A stretch of DNA of 64,000 bases, taken from the NCBI RefSeq assembly GCF_016925675.1, contig NZ_CP070506.1:1176501-1240500 (forward strand), read 5' to 3'. Below are positions 29,260-41,700 of this stretch, one piece after another. The position numbers and the translations under genes were made by a program. The DNA comes from Pseudomonas hygromyciniae. GTDB lineage: Bacteria; Pseudomonadota; Gammaproteobacteria; Pseudomonadales; Pseudomonadaceae. The notes beneath the pieces are model-generated. The model did not search any database and was not told where the DNA came from. It saw nothing but the letters and a program-made list of their open reading frames with translations. How positions within the stretch are numbered: position 1 is the first letter of the stretch; every line of letters begins with the position of its first letter.

Positions 29260-31782
29260 ATGACCACAACTCAACCCCTGGAACTGCTGGCGCCCCTGGC
29301 GGGCGTGCTGTTGCCCCTGGACCAGGTGCCGGATCCGGTGTTCTCCAGCCGCCTGATTGGCGACGGCGTGTGTATCGATCCCACCTCGCAGACCCTCTGC
29401 GCACCGCTGGCCGGGGTGATCAGCAATATCCAGGACAGTGGTCATGCGGTCAGCGTCACTGACGACCACGGCGTGCAGGTGCTGATGCATATCGGCCTGG
29501 ATACCGTGAACCTGGCGGGCAAGGGGTTCACCCGGTTGGTCGAGGAGGGCCAGCGGGTGGCGGCAGGGCAGCCGCTGATTGAGTTTGATGCCGACTACAT
29601 CGCACTCAATGCCCGCAGTTTGCTGACCCTGATGCTGGTGGTCAGCGGCGAGCCATTTACGCTGCTGGCGGCGGACACGGGGCTGGTTGAAGCCGGGCAA
29701 CCGTTGCTGCACGTGACGCCTGCAACACGTGCCGCCAATGACTCGGAAGAAGAGGGCGAGGCCCTGTTTTCCAAGCCCCTGACGTTGCCCAATGCCAACG
29801 GCCTGCATGCCCGTCCGGCGGCGGTGCTGGCCCAGGCCGCAAAAGGTTTCAAAGCGAGCATCTGCCTGCACAAGCAAACCCAGAGCGCCAACGCCAAATC
29901 ACTGGTGGCGATCATGGGCTTGCAGACGGTGCGCGGCGATACCCTGCAAGTGAGTGCGGCGGGGGCGGATGCGGCGGCGGCGATCGAGGCGTTGGTCGCG
30001 CTGTTGGCCGACGGGTGCGGCGAAGCGGTGGCGGTGGTGGCTGAAGCCATCGCCCCGCTGTCATCGGCAACGGTATTGCGGGGCGTGTGTGCATCGCCAG
30101 GTTCGGCGTTTGGCCACGTGGTGCAGGTCGCCGAGCCTGAGCTGAGCGTGACTGAAAAGGGCGCTGGCGAGACGCCAGAACGTGCCGCTCTGACGTGTGG
30201 TTTACAGGCTGCCGCCCAAGCACTGCAAGCGCTGCAGGACAAGGCCGGGGATAGCGCCCAGGCACAGATTTTCCGTGCCCATCAGGAATTGCTCGAAGAC
30301 CCGACCCTACTAGAACACGCCCACGGCCTGCTCGCCCAAGGCAAGAGCGCGGCCTTCGCCTGGAACAGCGCCACACTCGCCACCGCTGCGTTGTTCGAGC
30401 AATCGGGCAGCCCACTGTTGGCCGAGCGTGCCGCCGATATGGCGGATGTTGGCCAGCGGGTCCTCAAGCAGATCCTCGGGGTCCAGGACGGCGCCTGGGA
30501 TTTGCCGGAGCAGGCCATCCTGATTGCCGAGCAATTGACGCCTTCGCAAACCGCCAGCCTCGACCCGGGCAAGGTGTTGGGGTTTATCACCGTTGCCGGA
30601 GGGGCCACCAGCCACGTCGCCATTCTTGCTCGCGCCCTTGGCTTGCCGGCGATTTGCGGTGTGCCGGCCCAGGTCCTGGCATTGCCCGATGGCAAGCCAG
30701 TGTTGCTGGACGCCGACAAAGGCGAACTGCACCTCGACCCGGACCCGGTAGTGATCGAGACGCTGCGGGCCGCGCGCGAGCAGCAGGTTGTGCGCCACCA
30801 GCGCGATCTGCAGCAGGCCGCCTTGGCCGCCACCACCCGCGATGGTCATCATATTGAAGTGACCGCCAACGTCGCTTCGCTGCAAGAAGTGCAGCAAGCC
30901 CTGGCGCTGGGGGCCGAGGGGGTCGGGCTGTTGCGCTCGGAGTTTCTCTACCTGGACCGCAACCGCGCGCCGAGCCCGCAGGAACAGGCCCAGACCTACA
31001 GCGCCATTGCTGGTGTCCTGGGCACCGAGCGCAATCTGGTGGTGCGCACGCTTGATGTGGGCGGTGACAAACCCTTGGCCTATGTGCCGATGGACAGCGA
31101 GACCAACCCCTTTCTTGGCTTGCGCGGAATTCGCCTGTGCCTGGAACGTCCCGAGCTGTTGCGCGAGCAGTTCCGGGCAATCCTGGCCAGCGCCGGCCTG
31201 GCGCGGTTGCACATCATGTTGCCGATGGTCAGCCTACTGTCGGAGCTGCGCCAGGCCCGCGAGATCCTGGAGGAGCAAGCGCTGGCCTTGGGGCTTAGCG
31301 AGCTGCCGAAGCTGGGGATCATGATCGAGGTGCCATCGGCAGCCTTGATGGCGGATGTGTTCGCGCCCCATGTGGATTTTTTCTCCATTGGCACCAATGA
31401 CCTGACCCAATACACCCTGGCCATGGACCGCGACCACCCACGCCTGGCCAGTCAGGCCGACAGTTTTCACCCGGCGGTGCTGCGCTTGATCGCCACCACG
31501 GTCAAGGCCGCCCATGCCCACGGCAAGTGGGTGGGCGTATGTGGCGCGCTGGCGTCCGAAGCGCTGGCGGTGCCGATGCTGATCGGGCTGGGGGTGGACG
31601 AACTGTCCGTCAGCGTGCCGCTGATCCCCAGTATCAAGGCCACCGTGCGTGAGCTGGACCTGGCGGACTGCCAGATCATCGCCCGCCAGGTACTAGGTCT
31701 GGAGGAAGCCGCCCAAGTGCGCGAGGCCTTGCGCCTTTACCACACGGCGACTGTAGAAACTTTACCTGTCGTGGAGCATTGA
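29260..31782 (+). CDS. PTS polyprotein EIIA(Glc)-HPr-EI of the trehalose locus
   Basis: An 840-residue cytoplasmic fusion that carries a whole phosphorelay from phosphoenolpyruvate to a sugar permease. EIIA(Glc) is at about residues 5-150 with His77 (LMHIGLDTV), HPr at about 165-255 with His183 (GLHARPAAVL), and EI from about 270 with His452 (GGATSHVAILAR) and FFSIGTNDLTQYTLAMDRDH. All three phosphohistidines are intact. It is the likely phosphate donor for TreP, which lacks EIIA. The gene is followed by a small EIIB-like gene 2 bases downstream. Confidence 0.93.
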   Translation: MTTTQPLELLAPLAGVLLPLDQVPDPVFSSRLIGDGVCIDPTSQTLCAPLAGVISNIQDSGHAVSVTDDHGVQVLMHIGLDTVNLAGKGFTRLVEEGQRVAAGQPLIEFDADYIALNARSLLTLMLVVSGEPFTLLAADTGLVEAGQPLLHVTPATRAANDSEEEGEALFSKPLTLPNANGLHARPAAVLAQAAKGFKASICLHKQTQSANAKSLVAIMGLQTVRGDTLQVSAAGADAAAAIEALVALLADGCGEAVAVVAEAIAPLSSATVLRGVCASPGSAFGHVVQVAEPELSVTEKGAGETPERAALTCGLQAAAQALQALQDKAGDSAQAQIFRAHQELLEDPTLLEHAHGLLAQGKSAAFAWNSATLATAALFEQSGSPLLAERAADMADVGQRVLKQILGVQDGAWDLPEQAILIAEQLTPSQTASLDPGKVLGFITVAGGATSHVAILARALGLPAICGVPAQVLALPDGKPVLLDADKGELHLDPDPVVIETLRAAREQQVVRHQRDLQQAALAATTRDGHHIEVTANVASLQEVQQALALGAEGVGLLRSEFLYLDRNRAPSPQEQAQTYSAIAGVLGTERNLVVRTLDVGGDKPLAYVPMDSETNPFLGLRGIRLCLERPELLREQFRAILASAGLARLHIMLPMVSLLSELRQAREILEEQALALGLSELPKLGIMIEVPSAALMADVFAPHVDFFSIGTNDLTQYTLAMDRDHPRLASQADSFHPAVLRLIATTVKAAHAHGKWVGVCGALASEALAVPMLIGLGVDELSVSVPLIPSIKATVRELDLADCQIIARQVLGLEEAAQVREALRLYHTATVETLPVVEH

Positions 31783-31784
31783 GC

Positions 31785-32072
31785 ATGTTCGAGAAACTAC
31801 AGCAAGCGTTCTGGAAAGCCCTGACTCCGGACCTGGTGGCCGAAACGCCGAACGCCGAGCCTGCGGCTGATGCGATGTTGGCGCCGGCGGTGTTGAGTGC
31901 GCTGGGCGGGGCGACAAACCTGAAGTCGCAACAGCGAGTGGCTTTGACGCGGATCCGTGTGCAGCTACAAGACCCGACCCTGGTCGATGAAATGGGGCTG
32001 AAGGCAGCGGGAATTACTGCCGTGATGATATTGACAGGCGGGGTAGTGCATCTGATCACAGGCCTGAGCTGA
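31785..32072 (+). CDS. Small EIIB-like protein lacking the phosphocysteine
   Basis: A 95-residue protein that aligns with the EIIB domain of glucose-type permeases: LSALGGATNLKSQQ, then VALTRIRVQL, then QDPTLVDEMGL. In TreP the matching stretch is HCVTRLRLAL with the phosphorylated cysteine; here that position is Ala53, so it cannot take phosphate in the usual way. The C-terminal part is hydrophobic (GITAVMILTGGVVHLITG). ATG at 31785 is chosen over a TTG two codons earlier that overlaps the previous stop. It ends the trehalose operon. A regulatory or scaffolding role is possible but unproven. Confidence 0.75.
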   Translation: MFEKLQQAFWKALTPDLVAETPNAEPAADAMLAPAVLSALGGATNLKSQQRVALTRIRVQLQDPTLVDEMGLKAAGITAVMILTGGVVHLITGLS

Positions 32073-32118
32073 CCGCATTCGATCAATCTGAGCCAGCCTC
32101 CGCGGCAAACGGCCTCCC

Positions 32119-32676
32119 GTGGCGAGCGGGCTTGCCCCGCGTTGGGCTGCGCAGCGGCCCCAAAACCTGTAATCGGGGTTTATCAGGCAGAAATTCAGCG
32201 GCCTTATTGGGGCTGCTTCGCAGCCCAGCGCGGGGCAAGCCCGCTCGCCACAGTAAGAGTGGTTTTCACAGTAAGCCTGTGGTCTTCAGGGTGTTGGGGT
32301 GTGGTGCCAGAGCTTCGATCCATGCCGCGCCCCCTGTGGCGAGCGGGCTTGTCGGAACGCCGCATCGCCCGCGTTGGGCTGCGCAGCGGCCCCAAAACCT
32401 GCAATCGGGATTTATCAGGCAGAAATCCGGTGGCCTTATTGGGGCTGCTTCGCAGCCCAACGCGGGGCAAGCCCGCTCGCCACAGTAAGAGTGGTTTTCA
32501 CAATAGGACTGTGGTCTTCAGAGTGTTGGGTTGTGTTGCCAGAGCTTCGGCACATGCCACGCCCCTTGTGGCAATCGGGGTTTGTCAGGCAGAAATCCGG
32601 TGGCCTTATTGGGGGCTGCTTCGCAGCCCAGCGCGGGGCAAGCCCGCTCGCCACAAACAAGCCTGTTTGCCACAGC
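32119..32676. repeat. Cluster of three long hairpin repeats
   Basis: The 621-base gap between the small EIIB gene and mltF is filled mainly by three related units starting at 32119, 32336 and 32568. Each complete unit has a left arm GTGGCGAGCGGGCTTG..., an interior with TTATCAGGCAGAAAT, a right arm ending in GCCCGCTCGCCAC, and a linker with GTGGTTTTCACA and CCAGAGCTTCG. Copy 3 lacks the left arm: GTGGC runs straight into the interior AATCGGGG. Copy 2 has arms of two different types. No gene is supported here. Confidence 0.85.
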
Positions 32677-32693
32677 CACAGCAAGCCTGGGGG

Positions 32694-34391
<1,698 letters not shown>

Positions 34392-34441
34392 CTAGAATGC
34401 ACGGCCTCAAAGCACACCCCCTTCCCGAGGCTGTCCCGAAG

Positions 34442-37400
34442 ATGTTGATCCTGCGCGGCGCTCCTGCCCTTTCTGCCTTTCGCCACAGCAAACTCCTTGA
34501 GCAACTGAGCCAGAAGGTTCCAGCTGTCACTGGCTTGTATGCTGAATTTGCTCACTTCGCCGACGTTAACGGCGTTTTGACCGCCGACGAACAGCAAGTG
34601 CTGGCACGCCTTCTGAAGTACGGCCCCAGCGTTCCCGTTCAAGAGCCGACCGGCCGCTTGTTCCTGGTTCTGCCGCGGTTTGGCACCATCTCGCCCTGGT
34701 CGAGCAAGGCCAGCGATATCGCCCGCAACTGCGGCCTGGAAAAAATCCAGCGCCTGGAACGCGGGATCGCCTTCTACGTGGCTGGCCAGTTCAGCGATGC
34801 CGAAGCCGAGCTGATCGCCAGCAGCCTGCACGACCGCATGACCCAGATCATCGTCAGCCAGCTGGAACAGGCCGCCGGCCTGTTCAGCCACGCCGAGCCC
34901 AAGCCGCTCACTGCGATTGACGTGCTGGGCGGTGGCCGCGCCGCCCTCGAGAAGGCCAACACCGAGCTGGGCCTGGCCCTGGCCGAAGACGAGATCGATT
35001 ACCTGGTCAACGCCTTCAACGGTTTGCAGCGCAACCCCCATGACATCGAACTGATGATGTTCGCCCAGGCCAACTCCGAGCACTGCCGGCACAAGATCTT
35101 CAACGCCAGTTGGGATATCGATGGTCAGAGCCAGGAAAAAAGCCTGTTCGGCATGATCAAGAACACCTACGTGATGCACAGCGAAGGCGTTCTGTCGGCT
35201 TATAAAGACAACGCCTCGGTGATCGTCGGCAGCGTCGCCGGCCGTTTCTTCCCGGACCCTGAAACCCGCCAGTACGGCGCGGTGCAGGAACCGGTGCATA
35301 TCTTGATGAAGGTCGAGACCCACAACCACCCGACCGCAATTGCCCCGTTCCCGGGCGCAGCCACCGGCTCGGGCGGCGAGATCCGCGACGAAGGTGCAAC
35401 CGGCCGTGGCGCCAAGCCCAAGGCTGGCCTGACCGGTTTCACCGTATCCAACCTGCAGATCCCAGGCTTCGAACAGCCGTGGGAAGTGCCGTACGGCAAG
35501 CCTGAGCGCATCGTTACCGCACTCGACATCATGATCGAAGGCCCGCTGGGCGGCGCCGCGTTCAACAACGAATTCGGGCGTCCGGCCCTGACCGGTTACT
35601 TCCGTACTTTCGAGCAGTCCATCACCACCCCCCGTGGCGATGAAGTGCGCGGCTACCACAAGCCGATCATGTTGGCTGGCGGCATGGGCAACATCCGTGA
35701 AGACCACGTGCAGAAGGGCGAGATCCTGGTCGGCTCCAAGCTGATCGTGCTTGGCGGCCCGGCGATGTTGATCGGCCTGGGCGGCGGCGCGGCTTCCTCC
35801 ATGGCCACCGGCACCAGCTCGGCAGACCTGGACTTTGCTTCCGTACAGCGCGAAAACCCGGAAATGGAACGCCGTTGCCAGGAAGTCATCGACCGTTGCT
35901 GGCAGTTGGGTGACAAGAACCCCATCAGCTTTATCCACGACGTCGGCGCGGGCGGTTTGTCCAACGCCTTCCCGGAGCTGGTCAACGATGGCGACCGTGG
36001 CGGCCGTTTCGAGCTGCGCAATATTCCAAACGACGAGCCGGGCATGGCCCCGCACGAAATCTGGAGCAACGAATCCCAGGAACGTTACGTACTGGCCGTT
36101 GGCCCGGCGGACTTCGAACGCTTCCAGGCCATCTGCGAGCGCGAGCGCTGCCCGTTTGCGGTGGTCGGCGAAGCCACTGCCGAGCCGCAACTGACTGTCA
36201 CCGACAGCCACTTCGGCAACAGCCCGGTAGACATGCCCCTTGAAGTGCTGCTGGGCAAAGCCCCACGCATGCACCGCTCGGCGGTACGTGAAGCCGAGTT
36301 GGGCGATGATTTCGACCCAAGCACACTGGAACTGGCCGACAGCATCGAACGCGTGCTGCACCACCCGGCCGTGGCCAGCAAAAGCTTCCTGATCACCATT
36401 GGCGACCGCACCATCACCGGCCTGGTTGCCCGTGACCAAATGGTCGGCCCATGGCAGGTTCCAGTGGCTGACGTTGCCGTCACCGCCACCAGCTTCGACG
36501 TGTATACCGGTGAAGCCATGGCCATGGGCGAGCGCACGCCGCTGGCCCTGCTGGACGCCCCGGCGTCGGGCCGCATGGCCATTGGTGAAACCCTCACCAA
36601 CATCGCTGCTTCCCGTATTGGCAAGCTGTCCGACATCAAACTGTCGGCCAACTGGATGTCGGCCGCCGGTCATCCGGGCGAAGATGCGCGCCTGTACGAC
36701 ACCGTAAAAGCGGTCGGCATGGAGCTGTGCCCCGAGTTGGGCATCACCATCCCGGTGGGCAAGGACTCCATGTCCATGGCCACCCGCTGGAACGAAGATG
36801 GCAGCGACAAGAGCGTCACTTCGCCGCTGTCGTTGATCGTTACCGGCTTCGCCCCGGTCACCGATATCCGCCAGACCCTGACCCCGCAACTGCGCATGGA
36901 CAAGGGCACCACCGATCTGATCCTGATCGACCTGGGCCGTGGCCAGAACCGCATGGGCGCCTCGATCCTGGCGCAGACCCACGGCAAACTCGGCAAACAC
37001 GCGCCGGACGTGGATGATGCGGAAGACCTCAAAGCCTTCTTCGCCGTGATCCAGGGCCTGAATGCCGACGGCCACCTGCTGGCTTACCACGACCGTTCCG
37101 ACGGCGGCTTGCTGACCAGCGTTGTAGAGATGGCGTTCGCCGGTCACTGCGGCCTGAACATCGTGCTCGACAGCGTTGCCGAGGATGCAGCCGAGATCAA
37201 CGGCATCCTGTTCAACGAAGAGTTGGGCGCGGTGATCCAGGTGCGCCAGGACGCTACCCCGGATGTACTCGCACAATTCAGCGCCGCTGGCCTGGACGAT
37301 TGCGTGGCCGTGATCGGCCAGCCGATCAACAACGGTGAGATCAATATCTCGTTCAACGGTGACACCGTGTTCGCCGGCCAGCGCCGCCTGCTGCAACGCC

Positions 37401-38338
37401 AGTGGGCCGAGACCAGCTACCAGATCCAGCGCCTGCGTGACAACGTCGACTGCGCCGAGCAGGAATTCGAGGTGATCCTGGAAGAAGACAACCCGGGCCT
37501 GAGCGCCAAGCTCAGCTTCGACGTCAACCAGGACATTGCCGCGCCTTACATCAAGAAAGGCATTCGCCCTCAAGTTGCCGTACTGCGTGAGCAGGGCGTC
37601 AATGGCCAGGTGGAAATGGCGGCGGCGTTCGACCGTGCCGGCTTCAATGCGATCGACGTGCACATGAGCGACATTCTCGCCGGTCGCGTTGACCTCAATG
37701 AGTTCAAAGGCCTGGTGGCCTGCGGTGGTTTCTCCTACGGCGACGTGCTGGGTGCCGGTGAAGGCTGGGCCAAGTCGGCCCTGTTCAACAGCCGTGCCCG
37801 CGATGCGTTCCAGGGGTTCTTCGAACGTAACGACAGCTTCACCCTGGGTGTGTGCAACGGTTGCCAGATGATGTCCAACCTCAGCGAACTGATCCCGGGC
37901 AGCGAGTTCTGGCCGCACTTTGTGCGCAACCGTTCCGAGCAGTTCGAAGCCCGTGTGGCCATGGTGCAGGTGCAGGAGTCCAACTCGATCTTCCTGCAGG
38001 GCATGGCCGGTTCGCGCATGCCGATCGCCATCGCCCACGGTGAAGGCCATGCCGAGTTCGAAAGCGAAGAAGCCCTGTTGGAAGCCGATCTGTCCGGCAC
38101 CGTGGCCCTGCGTTTTGTCGACAACCACGGCAAGGTCACTGAAAGCTACCCGGCCAACCCGAACGGCTCGCCGCGCGGGATCACCGGCCTTACCAGCCGC
38201 GACGGTCGCGTCACCATCATGATGCCGCACCCGGAGCGTGTGTTCCGCGCCGTGCAGAACTCGTGGCGCCCTGAAGAGTGGAACGAAGACGGCGCGTGGA
38301 TGCGCATGTTCCGTAACGCTCGCGTGTGGGTGAACTAA
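34442..38338 (+). CDS. purL: Phosphoribosylformylglycinamidine synthase
   Basis: A 1298-residue single-chain FGAM synthase, fourth step of purine synthesis, converting FGAR and glutamine to FGAM with ATP. The central AIRS-like domains contain [21 protein letters not shown] and [17 protein letters not shown]. The C-terminal glutaminase has its nucleophile cysteine in GVCNGCQMM and the histidine in [13 protein letters not shown] at 34442 is the usual gamma-proteobacterial start ([14 protein letters not shown]). A long open frame on the opposite strand here is an artefact of codon bias. Confidence 0.98.
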   Translation: MLILRGAPALSAFRHSKLLEQLSQKVPAVTGLYAEFAHFADVNGVLTADEQQVLARLLKYGPSVPVQEPTGRLFLVLPRFGTISPWSSKASDIARNCGLEKIQRLERGIAFYVAGQFSDAEAELIASSLHDRMTQIIVSQLEQAAGLFSHAEPKPLTAIDVLGGGRAALEKANTELGLALAEDEIDYLVNAFNGLQRNPHDIELMMFAQANSEHCRHKIFNASWDIDGQSQEKSLFGMIKNTYVMHSEGVLSAYKDNASVIVGSVAGRFFPDPETRQYGAVQEPVHILMKVETHNHPTAIAPFPGAATGSGGEIRDEGATGRGAKPKAGLTGFTVSNLQIPGFEQPWEVPYGKPERIVTALDIMIEGPLGGAAFNNEFGRPALTGYFRTFEQSITTPRGDEVRGYHKPIMLAGGMGNIREDHVQKGEILVGSKLIVLGGPAMLIGLGGGAASSMATGTSSADLDFASVQRENPEMERRCQEVIDRCWQLGDKNPISFIHDVGAGGLSNAFPELVNDGDRGGRFELRNIPNDEPGMAPHEIWSNESQERYVLAVGPADFERFQAICERERCPFAVVGEATAEPQLTVTDSHFGNSPVDMPLEVLLGKAPRMHRSAVREAELGDDFDPSTLELADSIERVLHHPAVASKSFLITIGDRTITGLVARDQMVGPWQVPVADVAVTATSFDVYTGEAMAMGERTPLALLDAPASGRMAIGETLTNIAASRIGKLSDIKLSANWMSAAGHPGEDARLYDTVKAVGMELCPELGITIPVGKDSMSMATRWNEDGSDKSVTSPLSLIVTGFAPVTDIRQTLTPQLRMDKGTTDLILIDLGRGQNRMGASILAQTHGKLGKHAPDVDDAEDLKAFFAVIQGLNADGHLLAYHDRSDGGLLTSVVEMAFAGHCGLNIVLDSVAEDAAEINGILFNEELGAVIQVRQDATPDVLAQFSAAGLDDCVAVIGQPINNGEINISFNGDTVFAGQRRLLQRQWAETSYQIQRLRDNVDCAEQEFEVILEEDNPGLSAKLSFDVNQDIAAPYIKKGIRPQVAVLREQGVNGQVEMAAAFDRAGFNAIDVHMSDILAGRVDLNEFKGLVACGGFSYGDVLGAGEGWAKSALFNSRARDAFQGFFERNDSFTLGVCNGCQMMSNLSELIPGSEFWPHFVRNRSEQFEARVAMVQVQESNSIFLQGMAGSRMPIAIAHGEGHAEFESEEALLEADLSGTVALRFVDNHGKVTESYPANPNGSPRGITGLTSRDGRVTIMMPHPERVFRAVQNSWRPEEWNEDGAWMRMFRNARVWVN

Positions 38339-38342
38339 GGCT

Positions 38343-38654
38343 GTGTACAAGCTCAGCTTCTTTGTGCCCGACAGCCATGTGGAGACGGTGAAAACCGCCC
38401 TCTTCGCCGCAGGTGGTGGGCGCATCGGCAACTACGACAACTGCGCCTGGCAGGTATTGGGGCGTGGCCAGTTCCGCGCCCTGGACGGTAGCCAGCCGTT
38501 TATCGGCCAGGTTGGCCAGGTCGAAGTCGTCGAAGAATGGAAGGTTGAGCTGGTGGTGGCGGATGAGTTGATCCAGGCCGTTGTGGCGGCATTGAAGCTC
38601 AGTCATCCCTACGAAACACCGGCGTACGAGGTGTGGCAGTTGGCGGATTTCTGA
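38343..38654 (+). CDS. YqfO/NIF3-C-terminal-like small protein
   Basis: A 103-residue protein equal to the PII/CutA-like insert domain of the YqfO-NIF3 family, found as a free-standing protein in many pseudomonads. YKLSFFVPDSHVETVKTALFAAGGGRIGNYDNCAWQ and HPYETPAYEVW are the conserved parts. Translation starts at GTG 38343, 4 bases after the purL stop, so it is probably coupled to purL. The function of the stand-alone domain is not known. Confidence 0.85.
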   Translation: MYKLSFFVPDSHVETVKTALFAAGGGRIGNYDNCAWQVLGRGQFRALDGSQPFIGQVGQVEVVEEWKVELVVADELIQAVVAALKLSHPYETPAYEVWQLADF

Positions 38655-38675
38655 TGCGCTGATTGGCAAAAAAAC

Positions 38676-38713
38676 AAACCCGCTGGACCGTCTGGGCCAG
38701 CGGGTTTCTTTTT
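38676..38713. terminator. Bidirectional terminator between purL unit and toxin-like gene
   Basis: An 11-bp stem (AAACCCGCTGG / CCAGCGGGTTT) with a 10-base loop. On the plus strand CTTTTTG follows; on the minus strand GTTTTTTTG follows. It can end both the purL transcript and the convergent giant gene. Confidence 0.88.
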
Positions 38714-38742
38714 GCCTGCTACTGCGTTGGCGTGTCAGGCCG

Positions 38743-41700
38743 TTACGGTGCCGGGGTCAGCTCCATGTTCCTTCGGATGGCAGTAATCAACGTGTCCTGG
38801 TGGGGGAAGCGCTGATCTTTCATGCCCCAGCGATCAATGAAAAACAGCCCTTGGTCATCCACCTGGATTGGCGTCGAGACGATTTCTCCGGTCCTGGATT
38901 TGTGCAGCAGGTTGGTTTCACTCATCGAGGGGCGTTCAACCAGGAAATGTCCGGACGCCTTCAAGCGCGTTCTATCCAGCGGCACAAAATCATAAGGCGG
39001 TGTGCCCGTCACGCCGACCTCCAACGTAAAGTCACTGCGTGACGCTGTCCATTCGGCCGCAAGGCTCGTCTCCCAGCGACCGGGGCGAATGTCGCTGGAC
39101 AGAGACGATGCGCTATCGCGGATATTCAGGCTGACGGTCCCTTGCAGGTCGGCCAGGCCTGGTATCTGGCGGTTGGTGTTGGTATGGGAGGCGTCAACGA
39201 AAGCCACCCACTTATGCGGGCCGTTTGCCGCCTGGTCCGCACTGATTACGTGCGAGGCGAAGTAGCTGAACATCCGGTTCCGGGCCTCTGGGCCGGCGTC
39301 TTTGGCGTGGTAGCTGGCATTGCAGTCGAGTGCGCGGACCCGGATCCCGTATTTATTGGCTTTTTGAATCACTTCGAAATAGCTGTGGGAGCCACTGTAG
39401 GTATCCAGTTTTTTGATGTCGTCCTTGAGGTGGGTAGACATCTTTCTTGAATTGAGGAAAGCGTCCAGATCTGCTTGGTTCTGGTCCGTGAGCAGGCGTT
39501 GGATGTAAAGGGTGTCAAACTTCAGGTCCTTGAGTGTTTGCATATGTTCAATGAGGAACGCCTTGCTCGATTGCGCTTTTTTCGCTTCGCCGATAACCAA
39601 TCCGGGCAAGGAGCTTTCGCTTACCGATTGGAGAAACGGCACCGGCTGTGTTTGCGCGCTGAGCGGTGCAAGGTCCGGCCGGGCGGGTAGGGTGTGACTG
39701 CTTAAATACTGTTTGGCGTGTTCGTTCAGGCGCTTTTGGGCGTCTTTGAAGGCGTAGTGCGCCTTGCGGTATTTTTCATGAGTGGGTTCATAAATATTGC
39801 TCAAGCGGCGGGCCTCGCTTGACTGGACGCGAATGCTTTCACGCAGTTGTGGGGCAATATCGTAATCACTGTAATGCCCGGCCGCAGCGGGCGCCGTTGT
39901 GGTAGAGGGCCCTGGCAGGTCGACGGTTGTGGTGTGCGTTTGCACCGCCAGTACGTAATCGGCCGATTTCCCATCCGCCACGGTGGCGCCGAGGTTGTCG
40001 ATACGCATCCCGGTCGCCTGGCCAGGGCCGACTTCCTCCACTCGCACAGCAATGGCGTTGTGCAGATCGGCCAGGCCAGGTCTTTGATTGACCGTGCTCA
40101 TGCGCGCCGGATCGACCAGAGCGATCCAGGGTTCGTCGGGCAACGCTTCGCTATCGGCCTCCAGCACCCTGGACGAATAGAAATTGCGCAGCCCTGGCTC
40201 TCGGGCAGTGGTGGGCGGTGTGTCGCCCAGGACGAGGGCGTCTTCCAAATGGTAGGACGTCGAGGCGTCCAGTGCCTTGATCTTCAGGCCCTTGGCCGAG
40301 GCCTTGCGCACCAGCGCAAGATAGGAAAATGGCCCGTTCTCCGCGAAGCCAAACGCTTTGTCGACCACCTTCAGGTGGCGCTCGATATGCTTCCAGGATT
40401 TGCCGTTGTTGAGTTTCGCCAGTTTCTGGCGGAACACATCGCCGGGCAGGTATTCCACATACAGGCGCTTGTAACCCTTGGCAGCCAACGCCTCGATGTT
40501 ATCAATCAGTACTTGCTGGCTGGCGATGGAGCTCGGTTCGGCGCCGATAATCAGGTTCGGCGCGCGAGTGTTGGCCGGGGTGCCGACGAGTGCTGCCAGC
40601 GAAGTATCTGCCGTGACCGGCTGTAACGCGGCACGCTGCGCTGGCGCTCTGGGGGTGCTGAAAAAAACCTCGGCATCCTTGCGCAGTTGGCTGACCTGTT
40701 GCTGGTACACCTGGCGCACCGGCTGCAGATCCTGTGCTGCGATTGCCAGGGTGACGTGCGGATTGTCGTAAACCCAATCCCCTTGCTTGCGCAGTTGGGC
40801 CTTGAGTTCCGGGTTCAGAACGTGCTCCACCTTGTCCATGTACTTGGCCGGCATCTCGTAGTTTTTCAGGCTGTCGGGGGTCTCCGGGACTTTTTCATAT
40901 TTCGGCGCGCCGCCGGTCACGCCGGTACGTTTCCACACGCCCTGGGCATCGGGCGCGGCCAGACGGGTGGTCGAGACCAGCTTGCCGGTGACCGGGTCCA
41001 GGCGGTACAGCAAATAGCGACCGATGGGGTCCGGGGTCAGCGGCGCCCAAAGAAACTCGCCATTGAACAGCACCGATTGCATGCCCGCAGGCTTCGCCGG
41101 CGTGGGTTCCAGAGGGGCTATCAGTTTCAGCGCCGGGCTTTGCGCGATGCGCCGTGGCGCCTGGCGCACCACAGGGCGGACGAATTGCTGCAGGGTGCCG
41201 AGGGCGGGCCGCAGATCGGTGAACAAGCCACCTGCGCTGTTGAGCAGATAGCCGATGAAGTGCTCCAGGGCCTGGGCGTTATCGCCCTGATGGTAAGCGT
41301 GCAGGGCGAGCATGCCGTCCTTGAACGCCAACGCCAGGCCGACGCTCAGGCTCAGGACCGGGAAGGGCGCGGTGGCGATGGCGGCGACCCATTCCACGCA
41401 GGTCCAGAAAATGCCACTGATCATTTGAGTGCGGTTGACGGTGGTCGCTTGCACATCGTCAATCGTGCGCTGCAACCTCAAGTCGTACAGCTCGCGCCGC
41501 AGGTCCTGCACTTGGGTCTGGGAGCGGATCGGGTCATGGCGTGCCGGGCTGCTGCTGGTTTTATCCAGATCCTCGGGCAACTGGCGCCTGGCCTCTTCCA
41601 GGAACGTACGCACCCGCGCCTTGGATTGAACCGCAACCCGCTCCAGCAGATAGCCCAACATGCCAGGGAGTTTTTTCAGCAGGTAATTGAATAGCCGGGC

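Noticed and set aside
32119..32676. Possible CRISPR array in the repeat cluster
   Set aside because: The units are over 200 bases long with internal inverted arms and near-identical spacers, and no cas gene is present.
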